A stretch of 32,465 nt of DNA, taken from the NCBI GenBank assembly GCA_964452045.1, contig CAYVKM010000040.1, positions 1 through 32,465 on the forward strand, written 5' to 3'. The position numbers were made by a program, and so were the translations under genes. Below are positions 8,501 through 16,199 of this stretch, one piece after another (the stretch's first letter is position 1; each line of letters begins with the position of its first letter). The stretch is from CAYVKM01 sp964452045. Lineage in GTDB: Bacteria; Calditrichota; Calditrichia; RBG-13-44-9. The notes below the pieces were generated by a model that saw nothing but the letters and a program-made list of their open reading frames with translations, did no database searches and had not been told where the DNA came from.

Positions 8501-9091
8501 CACCAGCTGGACGTCGGGTGTTACATATCCGGAAAGCTGCAGATTAAGTCCGGAGTTCAGGGTCAGATCCCGGCCACTACCAATTTCCACACCCCGGACA
8601 ATACTGCCACTGCTTTCCAGGTTGCTGCTGTAATTGTCAAAATCCTCGATAAAACGACTGCTCATTAAACCTGTATAGGATTTTGCTTTTTTCGCGGTAG
8701 TGTCTGGTCCGCTCACTTTTTCCAACACATGATGATAATAGGATGGTATTAGAGGAAATGGATATTTTTGGTAAATCACCGTGATGCTGTCACCAACCTG
8801 TGGTGGTTGAAGAAATACCACGACTCCTGGCACATCTTCCAATTGGTAATTAATTCCCCGCAATAACCTGAAAGAATTTTGAAATATCTTTTCGGAGCGT
8901 GGAATAATAAATGCATCCGGGAGTTTTAAGGAATCGACCAGAGAATCGATACGCGTAATAAAGGTGTCCGGAGGAACATCCAAAAAAAGCCGATTGGTGG
9001 TATTGTCCTGGGAAAAACCGGAGGATCCAAGGAGCAGAACAACATAAACCACACTGAGAATAATGTGTTTTTTGAAATATCTTTTCTTCAC
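5540..9091 (-). CDS. Large SprA-like outer-membrane beta-barrel protein
   Basis: This 1183-residue exported protein has an N-terminal signal (hydrophobic residues about 9-27, probable cleavage near GFSQ). Residues about 160-390 contain GRDLTLNSGLNLQLSG, VAALTDESTPIQPEGNTQTL, GTLGDF, then GQEGNQGPYQL, IIVLAGTERVFINGE and NAYVIDYSLGQITF. The last three resemble N-terminal segments of SprA/Sov, the T9SS translocon, as I recall them. The remainder is rich in alternating aromatic/polar strands, and the protein ends in Phe (IRAFF), so it should form an outer-membrane barrel. It is about half the length of SprA (roughly 2400 residues), so it is a relative or shared-domain protein rather than an obvious SprA orthologue. 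The start is GTG without a clear Shine-Dalgarno. It is first in an operon with the downstream Omp85 gene. Function is not established. Confidence 0.7.
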   Translation of the reverse strand: MKKRYFKKHIILSVVYVVLLLGSSGFSQDNTTNRLFLDVPPDTFITRIDSLVDSLKLPDAFIIPRSEKIFQNSFRLLRGINYQLEDVPGVVVFLQPPQVGDSITVIYQKYPFPLIPSYYHHVLEKVSGPDTTAKKAKSYTGLMSSRFIEDFDNYSSNLESSGSIVRGVEIGSGRDLTLNSGLNLQLSGYVTPDVQLVAALTDESTPIQPEGNTQTLQEVDKVFVKINSPHLGGTLGDFNISYKNSQFGNLNRKLQGITANGDFSDYHQQITYATSRGTFHTNQFLGQEGNQGPYQLVGKNGEREIIVLAGTERVFINGELQIRGENNAYVIDYSLGQITFSNNRLISSEDRIEVDFEYANNYQRYGKSFIGLSSARQTLGSGFSYDLRLFREWDDTNNLLEDSSPLTEEEKKALEKAGDNPLAASVSGADSVGFGSGNYVKRDTLLNNVSYRYYLYSGSGNGNYLVRFSSVGRGNGSYIKKRIGVYQFVGPGLGEYLPIRLIPLAGDNKLANLIMTYRFGKHFMINAESGISLYDRNVFSKQDDRDNLGQAYTISSNYYNDKTKLAGKGIGSVNWQINWKRQGRRFTPLDRPYQPEYTYKWNLSTADLISDENLLESTLFYHPGRFFLLNLEGGLLDRGNSISSRRGRAQLVSSDTTIVNPNLYWEIVSSKDPFQKSDWNRKGAELSRRIGKFIPLAGIRQEDRQVNREDSLLTGFRYDEGFFGLKFYPFFGTRWQTDSRFRTDYLYDPDNFGERLKLANSFTQSLSVAILENRRWQGRLSLQYRDKDYKPFFESLPRDSIARYQPDPQFQDTSWVDRQTHLARLELQYQNSRRTIDSRWDYRVASELQALQEKVFLEVGENRGNYRFDQDLQEYVPDPQGNYLLVIVPTGDFKPITNIEASWQFRYRPPVADKKYRGFSRIARNISFFSLLKVDEKSQESNIWQLYILNLSKYHNKSTTLQGTYTLNQEIYFFERNPDFGINLSSRYRDNLSNQFIESGYNETRRNWDRSGTWRQRIYRKILSQELAYGQNIDYRSVSDVPSRDRDIFTHIVRFKLNYRPVYAWQIELNTETGFQKDKAELNKLDVRYLEIRPQVNYSVRGKARALAYLTYLRVDVTNNPLGKPIPFEMGKGKKSGNSYLWNFRFEYFISTNITSTINYTGRLDAGFDRIIHLGQAEIRAFF

Positions 9092-9255
9092 GATAATCGA
9101 ATGACAAACACTTGGTCTGGTATCAGTTGATTTCTGCCACGCTCCTCTTCTCTGTGTAGATTTAAAATAAAGAGATTTAACCCAAAATAAAAACGGATTT
9201 TAACCCGCTATTCTTTAGCAATATTTTTATAAAATTGTATGGGAATGGTTTCAAT

Positions 9256-10251
9256 CTACCTGCTTCTTACCAGAAGCCAGAGGAAGAAAGGACCACCCAG
9301 GATGGCGGTAATAATTCCAACCGGAATGTCGATGGGAGCAAGTATAGTGCGGGCAATTGTATCGCAAAGCACCAGAAAGGAGCCGCCAAATATGATGGCA
9401 GCTGGAATGATATATCGATGATCCACCCCCAAAAAGAGTCTCAGAAAATGCGGTACAATTAAACCCACAAATCCGATGGGCCCGCTGATGGCTACCACCA
9501 GTCCGGTGATGAGCGAAGCAAATACAAAGATGATTCTTCGGACCCGGTCCACTTCAACACCTTTACTGAATGCGGTCTCCTCCGACGTGCTGATCAGATT
9601 TAAGGTTCGTGAATTCAGAAAGAGAACTATAAATCCAATCAACAGAAATGGGGTGGTACGAATAATCTGAGACATGTCCACCACATCGAGACCACCCATC
9701 ATCCAGCGGATCATTTGCCGGGTTTCGGTAAAATCTGCCAGAAAATGAAGCATAAGGATGAGGGCACTGAAGAAGTAACTGATGGTGACTCCGGCTAATA
9801 TCATAGTGTTAACTGAAATCCTGCCGGTTTTTCGGGAGAGAAAATATACCAGAATAATGGTAAGCAAACTTCCCACAAAAGCGGATAATTGAATTGTAGT
9901 AAATCCCAGAACCGAAAAGACCAAACCCAATTTAATCATAGTTACCGCACCCAGGGCACCACCAGCCGAAACACCCATCGTATAAGGAGTCGCCAGTGGA
10001 TTTCGGAGCAGAGCCTGAAAAACCACACCCGCCAGGGAGAGTGATGCACCGGTAATCAGGGCTAAAAAAATGCGGGGAAGCCGAAGGCGAAAAAAAATGA
10101 TTCCGTCAGGAGTCTGCACCTTGCTCAGGTGGGCAACCACTTGATGATAATTCAGCGATTGTGATCCAATAAATGGCGTCACGAATACTACCAGGAAAAA
10201 GAAAACCACCAGGATAAGGAAATAAAGTTTTTTTTTAGTATCCGCTTGCAT
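9256..10251 (-). CDS. btuC: Cobalamin ABC transporter permease (FecCD/BtuC family)
   Basis: A very hydrophobic protein of about 331 residues with roughly ten membrane helices, the normal size for BtuC/FecCD permeases. Family motifs include RLPRIFLALITGASLSLAG, FQALLRNPLATPYTMGVS, MMGGLDVVD, and the ATPase-coupling GPIGFVGLIVPHFLR followed by DTIARTILAPIDIPVGI and GGPFFLWLL. It forms the inner-membrane pore of the BtuCDF importer. It is the last gene of the riboswitch-controlled operon, starting 12 nt after the btuD stop codon. ATG at 10251 is preferred to the TTG one codon upstream. B12 as substrate is inferred from the riboswitch, since permease sequences alone do not separate B12 from iron-siderophore or heme systems. 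Confidence 0.88.
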   Translation of the reverse strand: MQADTKKKLYFLILVVFFFLVVFVTPFIGSQSLNYHQVVAHLSKVQTPDGIIFFRLRLPRIFLALITGASLSLAGVVFQALLRNPLATPYTMGVSAGGALGAVTMIKLGLVFSVLGFTTIQLSAFVGSLLTIILVYFLSRKTGRISVNTMILAGVTISYFFSALILMLHFLADFTETRQMIRWMMGGLDVVDMSQIIRTTPFLLIGFIVLFLNSRTLNLISTSEETAFSKGVEVDRVRRIIFVFASLITGLVVAISGPIGFVGLIVPHFLRLFLGVDHRYIIPAAIIFGGSFLVLCDTIARTILAPIDIPVGIITAILGGPFFLWLLVRSR

Positions 10252-10263
10252 CAATCGGTTTTT

Positions 10264-11046
10264 CTATGCTCTGTTTTTGAGTTCCGGCAATATAACCGGC
10301 AAATGACTGTTTGGGTGCTGAACGATTTCCAGGGGCGTATCGTATACACCCTGGAGTGTTTCCTTATTCAGGACATCACTCGTTTTCCCGTCTGCCAGGA
10401 TTTGCCCATTTTTCATTACAATTATTCTCTGGCAGAACTGCGCTGCCAGATTCACATCGTGGGTAACGGTAAGGATGGTCATCCCCCGCTCATGATTTAA
10501 TTTGCTTAATATTTCATAAAAATGTAGCTGGTGCTTCAAATCCAAAGCATTGGTCGGCTCGTCCAAAAGTAAAATTTCCGGCTCCTGGGCCAGGGCGGAG
10601 GAAAGAACTATACGTTGACGCTCCCCGCCACTTAAGGTATTAAACTCACGCTGTTGTAGATAATCACAGTCGGTTAAATTCATTACCCGCCGGGCTATTT
10701 CAAGGTCCTGGGCAGAATCGAAGGAAAAAGATTTTTGATAAGGAAACCGCCCCATCAAAACAATATCCAGGGCGCTGAAATTAAAAGCGCTGCTGAAATC
10801 CTGCTGGACAAAACCCATTATCCGGGCCAATTCCTTACGGCTATACTGATTCAATACTTTTCCATTCAGTTCAATTGATCCGTGTTGAGGAAGGAGGATT
10901 CGATCCAGCAATTTTAGCAGGGTGGATTTACCGGCCCCGTTTGGCCCGATAATGCCAACGAACTCACCAGCTTTGATGGTAAAAGACAGCTCCCGTATTA
11001 CCGGAATATCATCGTAGGCAAAACTGATTTGTTTTACCAGTATCAT
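10264..11046 (-). CDS. btuD: Cobalamin ABC transporter ATPase (BtuD/FhuC family)
   Basis: A 260-residue cytoplasmic ABC ATPase with all motifs: Walker A GPNGAGKST (34-42), Q-loop GFVQQDF, signature LSGGERQR, Walker B ILLLDEP followed by TNALDLKHQ, and the switch His in TVTHDVN. It drives uptake through the BtuC homodimer. Its ATG overlaps the btuF stop as ATGA (11043-11046), so translation is probably coupled. It sits between the binding protein and the permease in the operon. Substrate assignment again rests on the upstream riboswitch. Confidence 0.9.
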   Translation of the reverse strand: MILVKQISFAYDDIPVIRELSFTIKAGEFVGIIGPNGAGKSTLLKLLDRILLPQHGSIELNGKVLNQYSRKELARIMGFVQQDFSSAFNFSALDIVLMGRFPYQKSFSFDSAQDLEIARRVMNLTDCDYLQQREFNTLSGGERQRIVLSSALAQEPEILLLDEPTNALDLKHQLHFYEILSKLNHERGMTILTVTHDVNLAAQFCQRIIVMKNGQILADGKTSDVLNKETLQGVYDTPLEIVQHPNSHLPVILPELKNRA

Positions 11047-11915
11047 TCAGACTCTTCATTTATTTGTTTTATGACCTTGGAAAACTCCAGGGCAATTTGG
11101 GTTATCCGGGGTCCGGGAATCAAGTAGAAATCTTCATCAAAAATATAGATGTTTCCCTTCTTTACTGCCGGTAAATTTGAAAAAACATTCCAGACATTTT
11201 TTTCTATCTGCATTTCCTTTGAGTCCAGGTTCCATCCCCGATGAAATTCCAGAATAACCCCAATCCTGTTTTTAATCAGATCCTCCTTGCTTATGGCAAA
11301 ATAACGGACATCGACCTCATCAAAGGCCAATGCGCCACCGCACATTTCCCAGATTTCCCCAAGATAGGTGGATTTCCCCGCAGCATATAAGCCCCGCAGG
11401 CTCTGACGTTCCCGTCCCACCAACAGCAGGGCGGTCGGCACACCAGAAAATTTTCCCCCTTTTTGCTGAACCATTTTCAGGGTATCATTAATGCCACTCC
11501 ACACTTCTCGGGCCCGGTCTTCAAGCCCCAGGATCTTCCCGAGTTTTAAAATGCTGTTTAGAATCTGATCGATGGTTTCGTTGGGAATTTCTTCCACCCG
11601 AATACCCAGTGACTCAATTTTTTGTTTATTTTCCTCGTTTGGAAACTGCAAAACCCGATCCGGTTTCAGCGACACCAGTTTTTCAAAATCAATATTCAGA
11701 TAGCCGCCAATAGTTTCGATGTGCTTCGCCTCTGAAGGATAATTACAAAAATCCGTTCGGCCAATTAAACGATCTCCCGCACCCAGTTTAAAAACCATCT
11801 CGGTTATATGGGGAGCCAGGGAAACTATGCGCTTCGGATATTCTTTAGCTTCAGATCCGCAGGCTATATTTCCGGTAAGAATGATGAATAAAATAATGAA
11901 TTTGTATTTTAACAC
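11043..11915 (-). CDS. btuF: Periplasmic cobalamin-binding protein, probable lipoprotein (BtuF-like)
   Basis: A 290-residue class III substrate-binding protein. Its signal segment (about 4-16) ends at NIAC, making Cys19 a plausible lipid anchor. The helical-backbone fold is shown by YPKRIVSLAPHITEMVFKLG, GDRLIGRTDFCNYP, IGGYLNIDFEKLVSLKPDRVL and the C-terminal lobe VPTALLLVGRERQSLRGLYAAG. Members of this family deliver cobalamin, heme or siderophores to BtuC-type permeases. The gene begins with GTG and has no clear Shine-Dalgarno, with an 81-bp gap from the DUF1289 gene. It overlaps btuD by 4 nt. As the operon's binding protein it should receive B12 after transport across the outer membrane. 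Confidence 0.87.
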   Translation of the reverse strand: MLKYKFIILFIILTGNIACGSEAKEYPKRIVSLAPHITEMVFKLGAGDRLIGRTDFCNYPSEAKHIETIGGYLNIDFEKLVSLKPDRVLQFPNEENKQKIESLGIRVEEIPNETIDQILNSILKLGKILGLEDRAREVWSGINDTLKMVQQKGGKFSGVPTALLLVGRERQSLRGLYAAGKSTYLGEIWEMCGGALAFDEVDVRYFAISKEDLIKNRIGVILEFHRGWNLDSKEMQIEKNVWNVFSNLPAVKKGNIYIFDEDFYLIPGPRITQIALEFSKVIKQINEESE

Positions 11916-11996
11916 TTAAAAAATTATCCCGGATTTAATAGATAATATTACAATCTCCACAAATTGCAAACCAGGCTTTGACAATTTAACAGAAAT

Positions 11997-12212
11997 TTAT
12001 GAATCTAAACTGATTGAGCTTGTTTCAGTTTCGAATTTCAAAAAAATTTTACGTTTACTTATCTTATGATAAACAATCTGTCTTTCCCGGTCGTCCATTT
12101 GCGACCAGGAAGCAATTTCCTCAAGGGTGCGAAAACAACCTTGACAAAATCCGGTGTGTCTATCCAAAGAACAGACTTTAATACAGGGTGAATCAATTCT
12201 ATTCTTACTCAC
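11997..12212 (-). CDS. DUF1289 small cysteine-rich protein
   Basis: A 71-residue protein with the DUF1289 pattern: SPCIKVCSLD, then GFCQGCFRTLEEIASW and DRERQIVYHKI. The four cysteines, spaced C-x3-C-x8-C-x2-C, suggest a metal or Fe-S site; the family is often labelled a predicted Fe-S protein, but I know of no proven function. The start is GTG, set by GAGGAAG just upstream, 30 nt after the propeller gene's stop, so it belongs to the cobalamin operon. No signal peptide, so it is probably cytoplasmic. Its presence inside a B12 transport operon is unexplained. Confidence 0.82.
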   Translation of the reverse strand: MSKNRIDSPCIKVCSLDRHTGFCQGCFRTLEEIASWSQMDDRERQIVYHKISKRKIFLKFETETSSISLDS

Positions 12213-12242
12213 ATCTTCCTCTTTTCACAAAAAAACTATCTG

Positions 12243-13565
12243 TCATCGAAGCAAATACATTTTCCGGTTCAAGATTGAATTAGCACTTCTTAGGCGATAA
12301 AAATAGGTCCCCGATGATACCGGCAATCCCTTTACATTTAATCCATCCCAGTAATAACGATGGGAACCTGCAGACAGATACCCATCGTAAATGGTTGTAA
12401 CTCTTTGTCCCAATAGATTGAATATTTCCAGCGAAATCTTCCCCGGTGTATTCAGTTCAAAATCAATATTCGTCCCGGGATTGAAGGGATTCGGGTAGTT
12501 TTGATAGAGTTTGATCTCTTCCGGAACTGCTTCAGAAATGTCAGTAATATTTGTGAAGGCCGGATCGGATACCGCAACAAAATTTGGTCCGATACTGACC
12601 AGATAGTTGTGTAACTGCTGATGTGTTGAAGAATAGACACGAAGCCGTCCTGCACTAAGTCCGGTACCAAAATCGGTAATATAAGCATTACTACTGGCAT
12701 CAAATGCTACGCCCGGTCCACCGATGAGCGGATTTTGTTCATCGACCTCAAAATCCTGTGTGTTTAGGTTATAGACCAGCACCCCCTGACCATAGGTCGC
12801 CAGATAGGCCTTATTCTCCGGACTCAGCCGAACCCCGGTGATAAATGAATTCAAATTAATGGATATAGAAACCGTATCTATGGTGGTATCAATAATTTGC
12901 AGTTTACTATTTATTGAGGAATAATTGCCGGTACAGGCGACCAGGAGGTTTCCATTGGCATCAATATCAAGATCCTGCGGATTTATGCTCACACCAATGG
13001 AATTAATTACAGAGAATGTCTGGGCATCCAAAACAGTGATGCTGCCGGGTGCATATGGTTGGCCCACATTAATAAATCCGGAATTTGCCACATATACTTT
13101 ATTGTTATAATATTTTACCGCCTCCGGACTAGTGCCAACATTTACTGTATTCAGAATGCTGTTGGTATTTACATTCAGGAAGGCCACCTGATCCGTTTGA
13201 TAAAAACTCACTACACAAACGGAGTCGTCAACAAAATCCATTGCCCAGGGATTTACCCCGTTGGGTAAGGGAATATGTTTTATCTCCTGAAGTGTGCCAA
13301 TATCGAATACCATGATATCATTGATACCCGAATCGATCACATAACCTTTTCCATTCTTTATTCTCAGGTAATTGGGTATACTGTTTGGCCCAGGTGAGAG
13401 CGTATCAATAATCATACTCTGACTATCAATGTTTAAAACAGAAAGGGTATTTGCTACCGTGTTCACCACAAAAGCTCTCTTGGGAATTGACTGTCCCAGC
13501 AAAGAACCTACAACGGTATTAAAGACCAGGAAAAAAATTAAAAGCAGATATTTTCTGCACAACAT
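12243..13565 (-). CDS. Secreted YncE-like beta-propeller with T9SS C-terminal sorting domain (BtuG-like candidate)
   Basis: About 440 residues. A signal peptide (hydrophobic to LLGQS near residue 24) leads into repeated propeller blades of the YVTN/YncE type: FVVNTVANTLSVLNI, GKGYVIDSGINDIMVFDI, VCVVSFYQTDQVAFLNV, KVYVANSGF and GSITVLDAQTF. The final 80 or so residues are a sorting/FlgD-like Ig domain (YQNYPNPFNPGTNIDFEL, ISLEIFNLLGQRV, YYWDGLNVKGLPVSSGTYFYRL, KMYLLR), which in T9SS bacteria directs surface attachment or release. The gene lies 20 nt after the TonB receptor in the cobalamin operon. BtuG, the surface B12-binding protein of Bacteroides, is also a propeller next to BtuB, so the same role is proposed here by inference. 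ATG at 13565 is preferred (AAAGGG upstream) over GTG at 13571. Confidence 0.8.
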   Translation of the reverse strand: MLCRKYLLLIFFLVFNTVVGSLLGQSIPKRAFVVNTVANTLSVLNIDSQSMIIDTLSPGPNSIPNYLRIKNGKGYVIDSGINDIMVFDIGTLQEIKHIPLPNGVNPWAMDFVDDSVCVVSFYQTDQVAFLNVNTNSILNTVNVGTSPEAVKYYNNKVYVANSGFINVGQPYAPGSITVLDAQTFSVINSIGVSINPQDLDIDANGNLLVACTGNYSSINSKLQIIDTTIDTVSISINLNSFITGVRLSPENKAYLATYGQGVLVYNLNTQDFEVDEQNPLIGGPGVAFDASSNAYITDFGTGLSAGRLRVYSSTHQQLHNYLVSIGPNFVAVSDPAFTNITDISEAVPEEIKLYQNYPNPFNPGTNIDFELNTPGKISLEIFNLLGQRVTTIYDGYLSAGSHRYYWDGLNVKGLPVSSGTYFYRLRSANSILNRKMYLLR

Positions 13566-13585
13566 GATCACCCTTTAAAATAAAA

Positions 13586-15850
13586 TTATGGATTAATCCC
13601 CATGGCCAGGGTTAGTTGATACTCTGTACCGGGCATAGGATAACCAAATATTAACTGGTATTCGTCATTAAAAAAGTTTTTTACCACAAATCCAATCTCA
13701 AAATCTAATTTTTTAAAGGGAACTTCATACCCAAGCATCACATCCCAGATCTGGTAGGGTGAAATTTGTGTTCCTTTAGAATTCGCCGAAACAGTTTCCC
13801 GCTGTGATACATAGCGAAAATTAATTTGCCCTTGCCAGCGCCTATAATCAGCAGCCAGCGATGCATTAAATGTGTGCTCCGGGATAAACACTATTTTCTT
13901 ATTATACAAAACCGGATCATCCTTTTTATTAATCGCTTTCACCCAACTGTAACTCGCCTGTAATTTTAAGAATTGTTTTATCAAATTCTGCTCCACCTGT
14001 AAATCGAACCCCTTTTTCTGAACCAGATCCTCGTTTCGCGGCGTCCATTCGCCATTAAAATTTCTGTGCCAGAAAATCAGATCATAGATTTTTTCATGAA
14101 AATAAAAAATGCTTATTCGGGGATAATACAGTCCAGAGTGATGAAAAATCAGATTGTAATTCCAGCTAACTTTTCTCTCTGGTTTCAGGTCTGGGTTTCC
14201 ATGAGCCCTGGTATCCCCCTTCCAGAAAAGACTGTTGAAATCAGGGTATCGAACAGCCTTTCCCCAGTTCACTCCAAAGGACAAAGATTTTAGACCAGCA
14301 ATCCGGGTATTCAAACCCAGTAAGGGATACCATCCGGAAATATCGTAAAAAATCTTCTGATAACCGAGATTTGATCGAAGCTGAGTCGCATTTAAGACAG
14401 CAAAAAGACTCGGTAATGTGTAATCAACATTGGCAAACCCGGCAATCGATTCTCTATTCTTTCTACCAATACTGCCCTCCGGATATAAAAGATTTTGTTG
14501 ATCCAGCGATTCTTTCAGATAAGATATATTCAGTTGATAACCAAGATGGTTGTTCTGCTCCACATTTAATCGAATGTCACCTTCCAGAACATCGTTTGTT
14601 TGCCGGTTGTTATACTGCTGTTTGCCGGGTGCTGCCAAATTCCTGTAGTTCTGTTGTAATTTGTTTTGGGCAACTTGAGTTTCCAGGTAAATCTTGTGTG
14701 AGAACAACAAACGGTACTGAAGTTGTAGAGCAGCCAATTTTTCATTGAGTTTGGCATTAAAGGAGGGAAATTCATCAAAATAGGTCGACGGGAGACCACG
14801 ATTCTCTGTCCTCATATTATATATCAGCGAAAACTGATGTTGGTTAAGATCAAGCTTGACTTTTCCAAAAACACGCTGATTGCGATACCAATTATTCTCC
14901 CGGACAATTTCCCTGCCTTCATAGTTATAGTCAAAATTTTGTAAGGAATAATCCTGGTAATAGTTTCCCAGAACAGTGAAGAACTTCTTCCTAGAACCAA
15001 AGGAAATGTTGCCGGCAGATGTTTGAAACGTTCCAAATCGACTGTTTAGCCGGGCATATCCGTTTGCTAAACGATCTCTGGTGTAGAATGCAATCGTCCC
15101 GGCAAAAGCACCAGCTCCATAGGCAGCAGCATTTCCCTGCCGGACAATTTCGATTCGCTCAATTTCGCTTAGAGGAATCGAATTTAAATCTACTTCGCCG
15201 GTTTGAGGATTATTGAGCCGCTGACCATCCAACAATACAAGCACCTCTCTGGGTTTGCTGCCATGAATACTCAGATAGGAAACACCTCCTGAACCTCCCT
15301 GGGATTCCACCTGAACCCCGGCAACTTGTTGAAGCAGATGTTGTAAACCAAATTTTTCAAATTTTTTGATGTCCTGGGAAGATAGAATTACCTTGTTTTC
15401 AATGGTAGTTTCGCTTGTTGGAAGGTCACCACCATAAACAAAAACAGAATCGCCCGGAATGGGAAAAGGAATCATCGCGATGTATATTTTGGAAGAAAAA
15501 CCTTCATGCACCCGCACATTCTTGAGATGCTTATCCCGATAACCCAGATATGAAACGGAGATATCATATTCCCCGGCAGAGATATTTTCAAGCACAAAAT
15601 TTCCATCTTCATTGGTTGCGCTCTGAATAGTTGTTTTATCGAGATAAACATTAGCTCCCACCAGCGGATTACCATTATTTTCATCATATACAAATCCGGT
15701 AATATTACCATAATCCTGGGCAGACAAGTCCAGAGAGAGGAATAATATCAAAAGAAAACCCGGAAATATACCGAACCAAATCCGTGCAATTCCAAATATT
15801 CCGGATTTATTAATTTCCGGCTTGAAGATGTTATTAATCAAAATTTTCAT
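13586..15850 (-). CDS. btuB: TonB-dependent cobalamin receptor (BtuB-like) with CarboxypepD_reg-like domain
   Basis: A 754-residue outer-membrane receptor. After a signal segment (about 28-44, ending in SAQDYG) comes a carboxypeptidase-regulatory-like domain (about 48-135: GNITGFVYDENNGNPLVGAN, then NEDGNFVLENISAGEYDISV), typical of FCB receptors. The plug domain follows (HLLQQVAGVQVESQGG, LSIHGSKPREVLVLLDGQRL, IERIEIVRQGNAAAYGAGAF), then a 22-strand-type barrel. Barrel strands are aromatic-rich and end with FEIGFVVKNFFNDEYQL...GTEYQLTLAMGINP. It imports its ligand across the outer membrane using TonB energy. It is the first gene behind the cobalamin riboswitch, which makes B12 the likely ligand. 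No Shine-Dalgarno is evident before the ATG at 15850. No tonB or exbBD is present in the window. Confidence 0.88.
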   Translation of the reverse strand: MKILINNIFKPEINKSGIFGIARIWFGIFPGFLLILFLSLDLSAQDYGNITGFVYDENNGNPLVGANVYLDKTTIQSATNEDGNFVLENISAGEYDISVSYLGYRDKHLKNVRVHEGFSSKIYIAMIPFPIPGDSVFVYGGDLPTSETTIENKVILSSQDIKKFEKFGLQHLLQQVAGVQVESQGGSGGVSYLSIHGSKPREVLVLLDGQRLNNPQTGEVDLNSIPLSEIERIEIVRQGNAAAYGAGAFAGTIAFYTRDRLANGYARLNSRFGTFQTSAGNISFGSRKKFFTVLGNYYQDYSLQNFDYNYEGREIVRENNWYRNQRVFGKVKLDLNQHQFSLIYNMRTENRGLPSTYFDEFPSFNAKLNEKLAALQLQYRLLFSHKIYLETQVAQNKLQQNYRNLAAPGKQQYNNRQTNDVLEGDIRLNVEQNNHLGYQLNISYLKESLDQQNLLYPEGSIGRKNRESIAGFANVDYTLPSLFAVLNATQLRSNLGYQKIFYDISGWYPLLGLNTRIAGLKSLSFGVNWGKAVRYPDFNSLFWKGDTRAHGNPDLKPERKVSWNYNLIFHHSGLYYPRISIFYFHEKIYDLIFWHRNFNGEWTPRNEDLVQKKGFDLQVEQNLIKQFLKLQASYSWVKAINKKDDPVLYNKKIVFIPEHTFNASLAADYRRWQGQINFRYVSQRETVSANSKGTQISPYQIWDVMLGYEVPFKKLDFEIGFVVKNFFNDEYQLIFGYPMPGTEYQLTLAMGINP

Positions 15851-15880
15851 ATTTATTTAATTTACCATAACTGGGCTGAA

Positions 15881-15922
15881 CAAAATAAAAAAGCCCTGAT
15901 CTCTGCACGGAAGACCAGGGCT
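15881..15922 (-). terminator. Intrinsic terminator of the cobalamin riboswitch expression platform
   Basis: Read on the minus strand, AGCCCTGGTC and GATCAGGGCT (one G-U pair) make a 10-bp stem with an 11-nt loop, followed directly by TTTTTATTTT. It lies between the aptamer and the btuB start codon, 30-70 nt upstream of the ATG, so B12 binding most likely causes transcription to stop here. Confidence 0.85.
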
Positions 15923-15989
15923 AAAATTTTCAGACTTCGAAATTCTCTTATTAACCCAACCTTCCCGCGAAGGTACATCCGGTTAAAAT

Positions 15990-16134
15990 GTTCTGGCCGG
16001 TCTCCTGACTCAGGCATCATCCTACTCACTCACCTTCCCATCCCTTCAATAGGACAGTGGTTAATTGAGTTTTCGTCCACCTTTACAGTTGCGGGGCAGT
16101 GGCGGATTTACACCGCTCTTCCCGTCACCAAAAC
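15990..16134 (-). ncRNA. Cobalamin (adenosylcobalamin-type) riboswitch aptamer
   Basis: On the minus strand the conserved B12-riboswitch core is clear: GACGGGAA near the 5' side, CCGCCACTGCCCCGCAACTG (the B12 box region), GTGAGTAGGATG, and CCTGAGTCAGGAGACCGGCC. P1 closes perfectly with GTTTTGG (16134-16128) pairing CCAGAAC (15996-15990, one G-U pair). A second small hairpin (CCTTC-GCGG-GAAGG, 15972-15959) follows before the terminator. The aptamer controls the btuB-to-btuC operon. High B12 should favour the terminator at 15881-15922; the antiterminator pairing was not resolved by eye. Confidence 0.95.
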
Positions 16135-16170
16135 AAATATTATCTTATTTAATTAGACCAAAACTTAAAT

Positions 16171-16199
16171 AATATAGAAATCTTTGTTGACAAAAACAA
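16171..16199 (-). promoter_or_regulatory. Predicted sigma70-type promoter of the cobalamin operon
   Basis: Minus strand TTGTTT (16199-16194), exactly 17 bp, then TATATT (16176-16171). Initiation near 16164 would give about 30 nt of leader before the aptamer. Its -35 element overlaps that of the divergent rfbC promoter. Confidence 0.5.

Noticed and set aside
5513..8668. Several plus-strand open frames of 60-136 residues opposite the large SprA-like gene
   Set aside because: They have no family motifs or plausible ribosome-binding sites and lie antisense to a gene with clear outer-membrane protein features.
9186..9208. Possible terminator after btuC on the minus strand
   Set aside because: Only a 4-bp stem (one pair a wobble) precedes the T-rich stretch, too weak to call, although the cobalamin operon must end somewhere near here.
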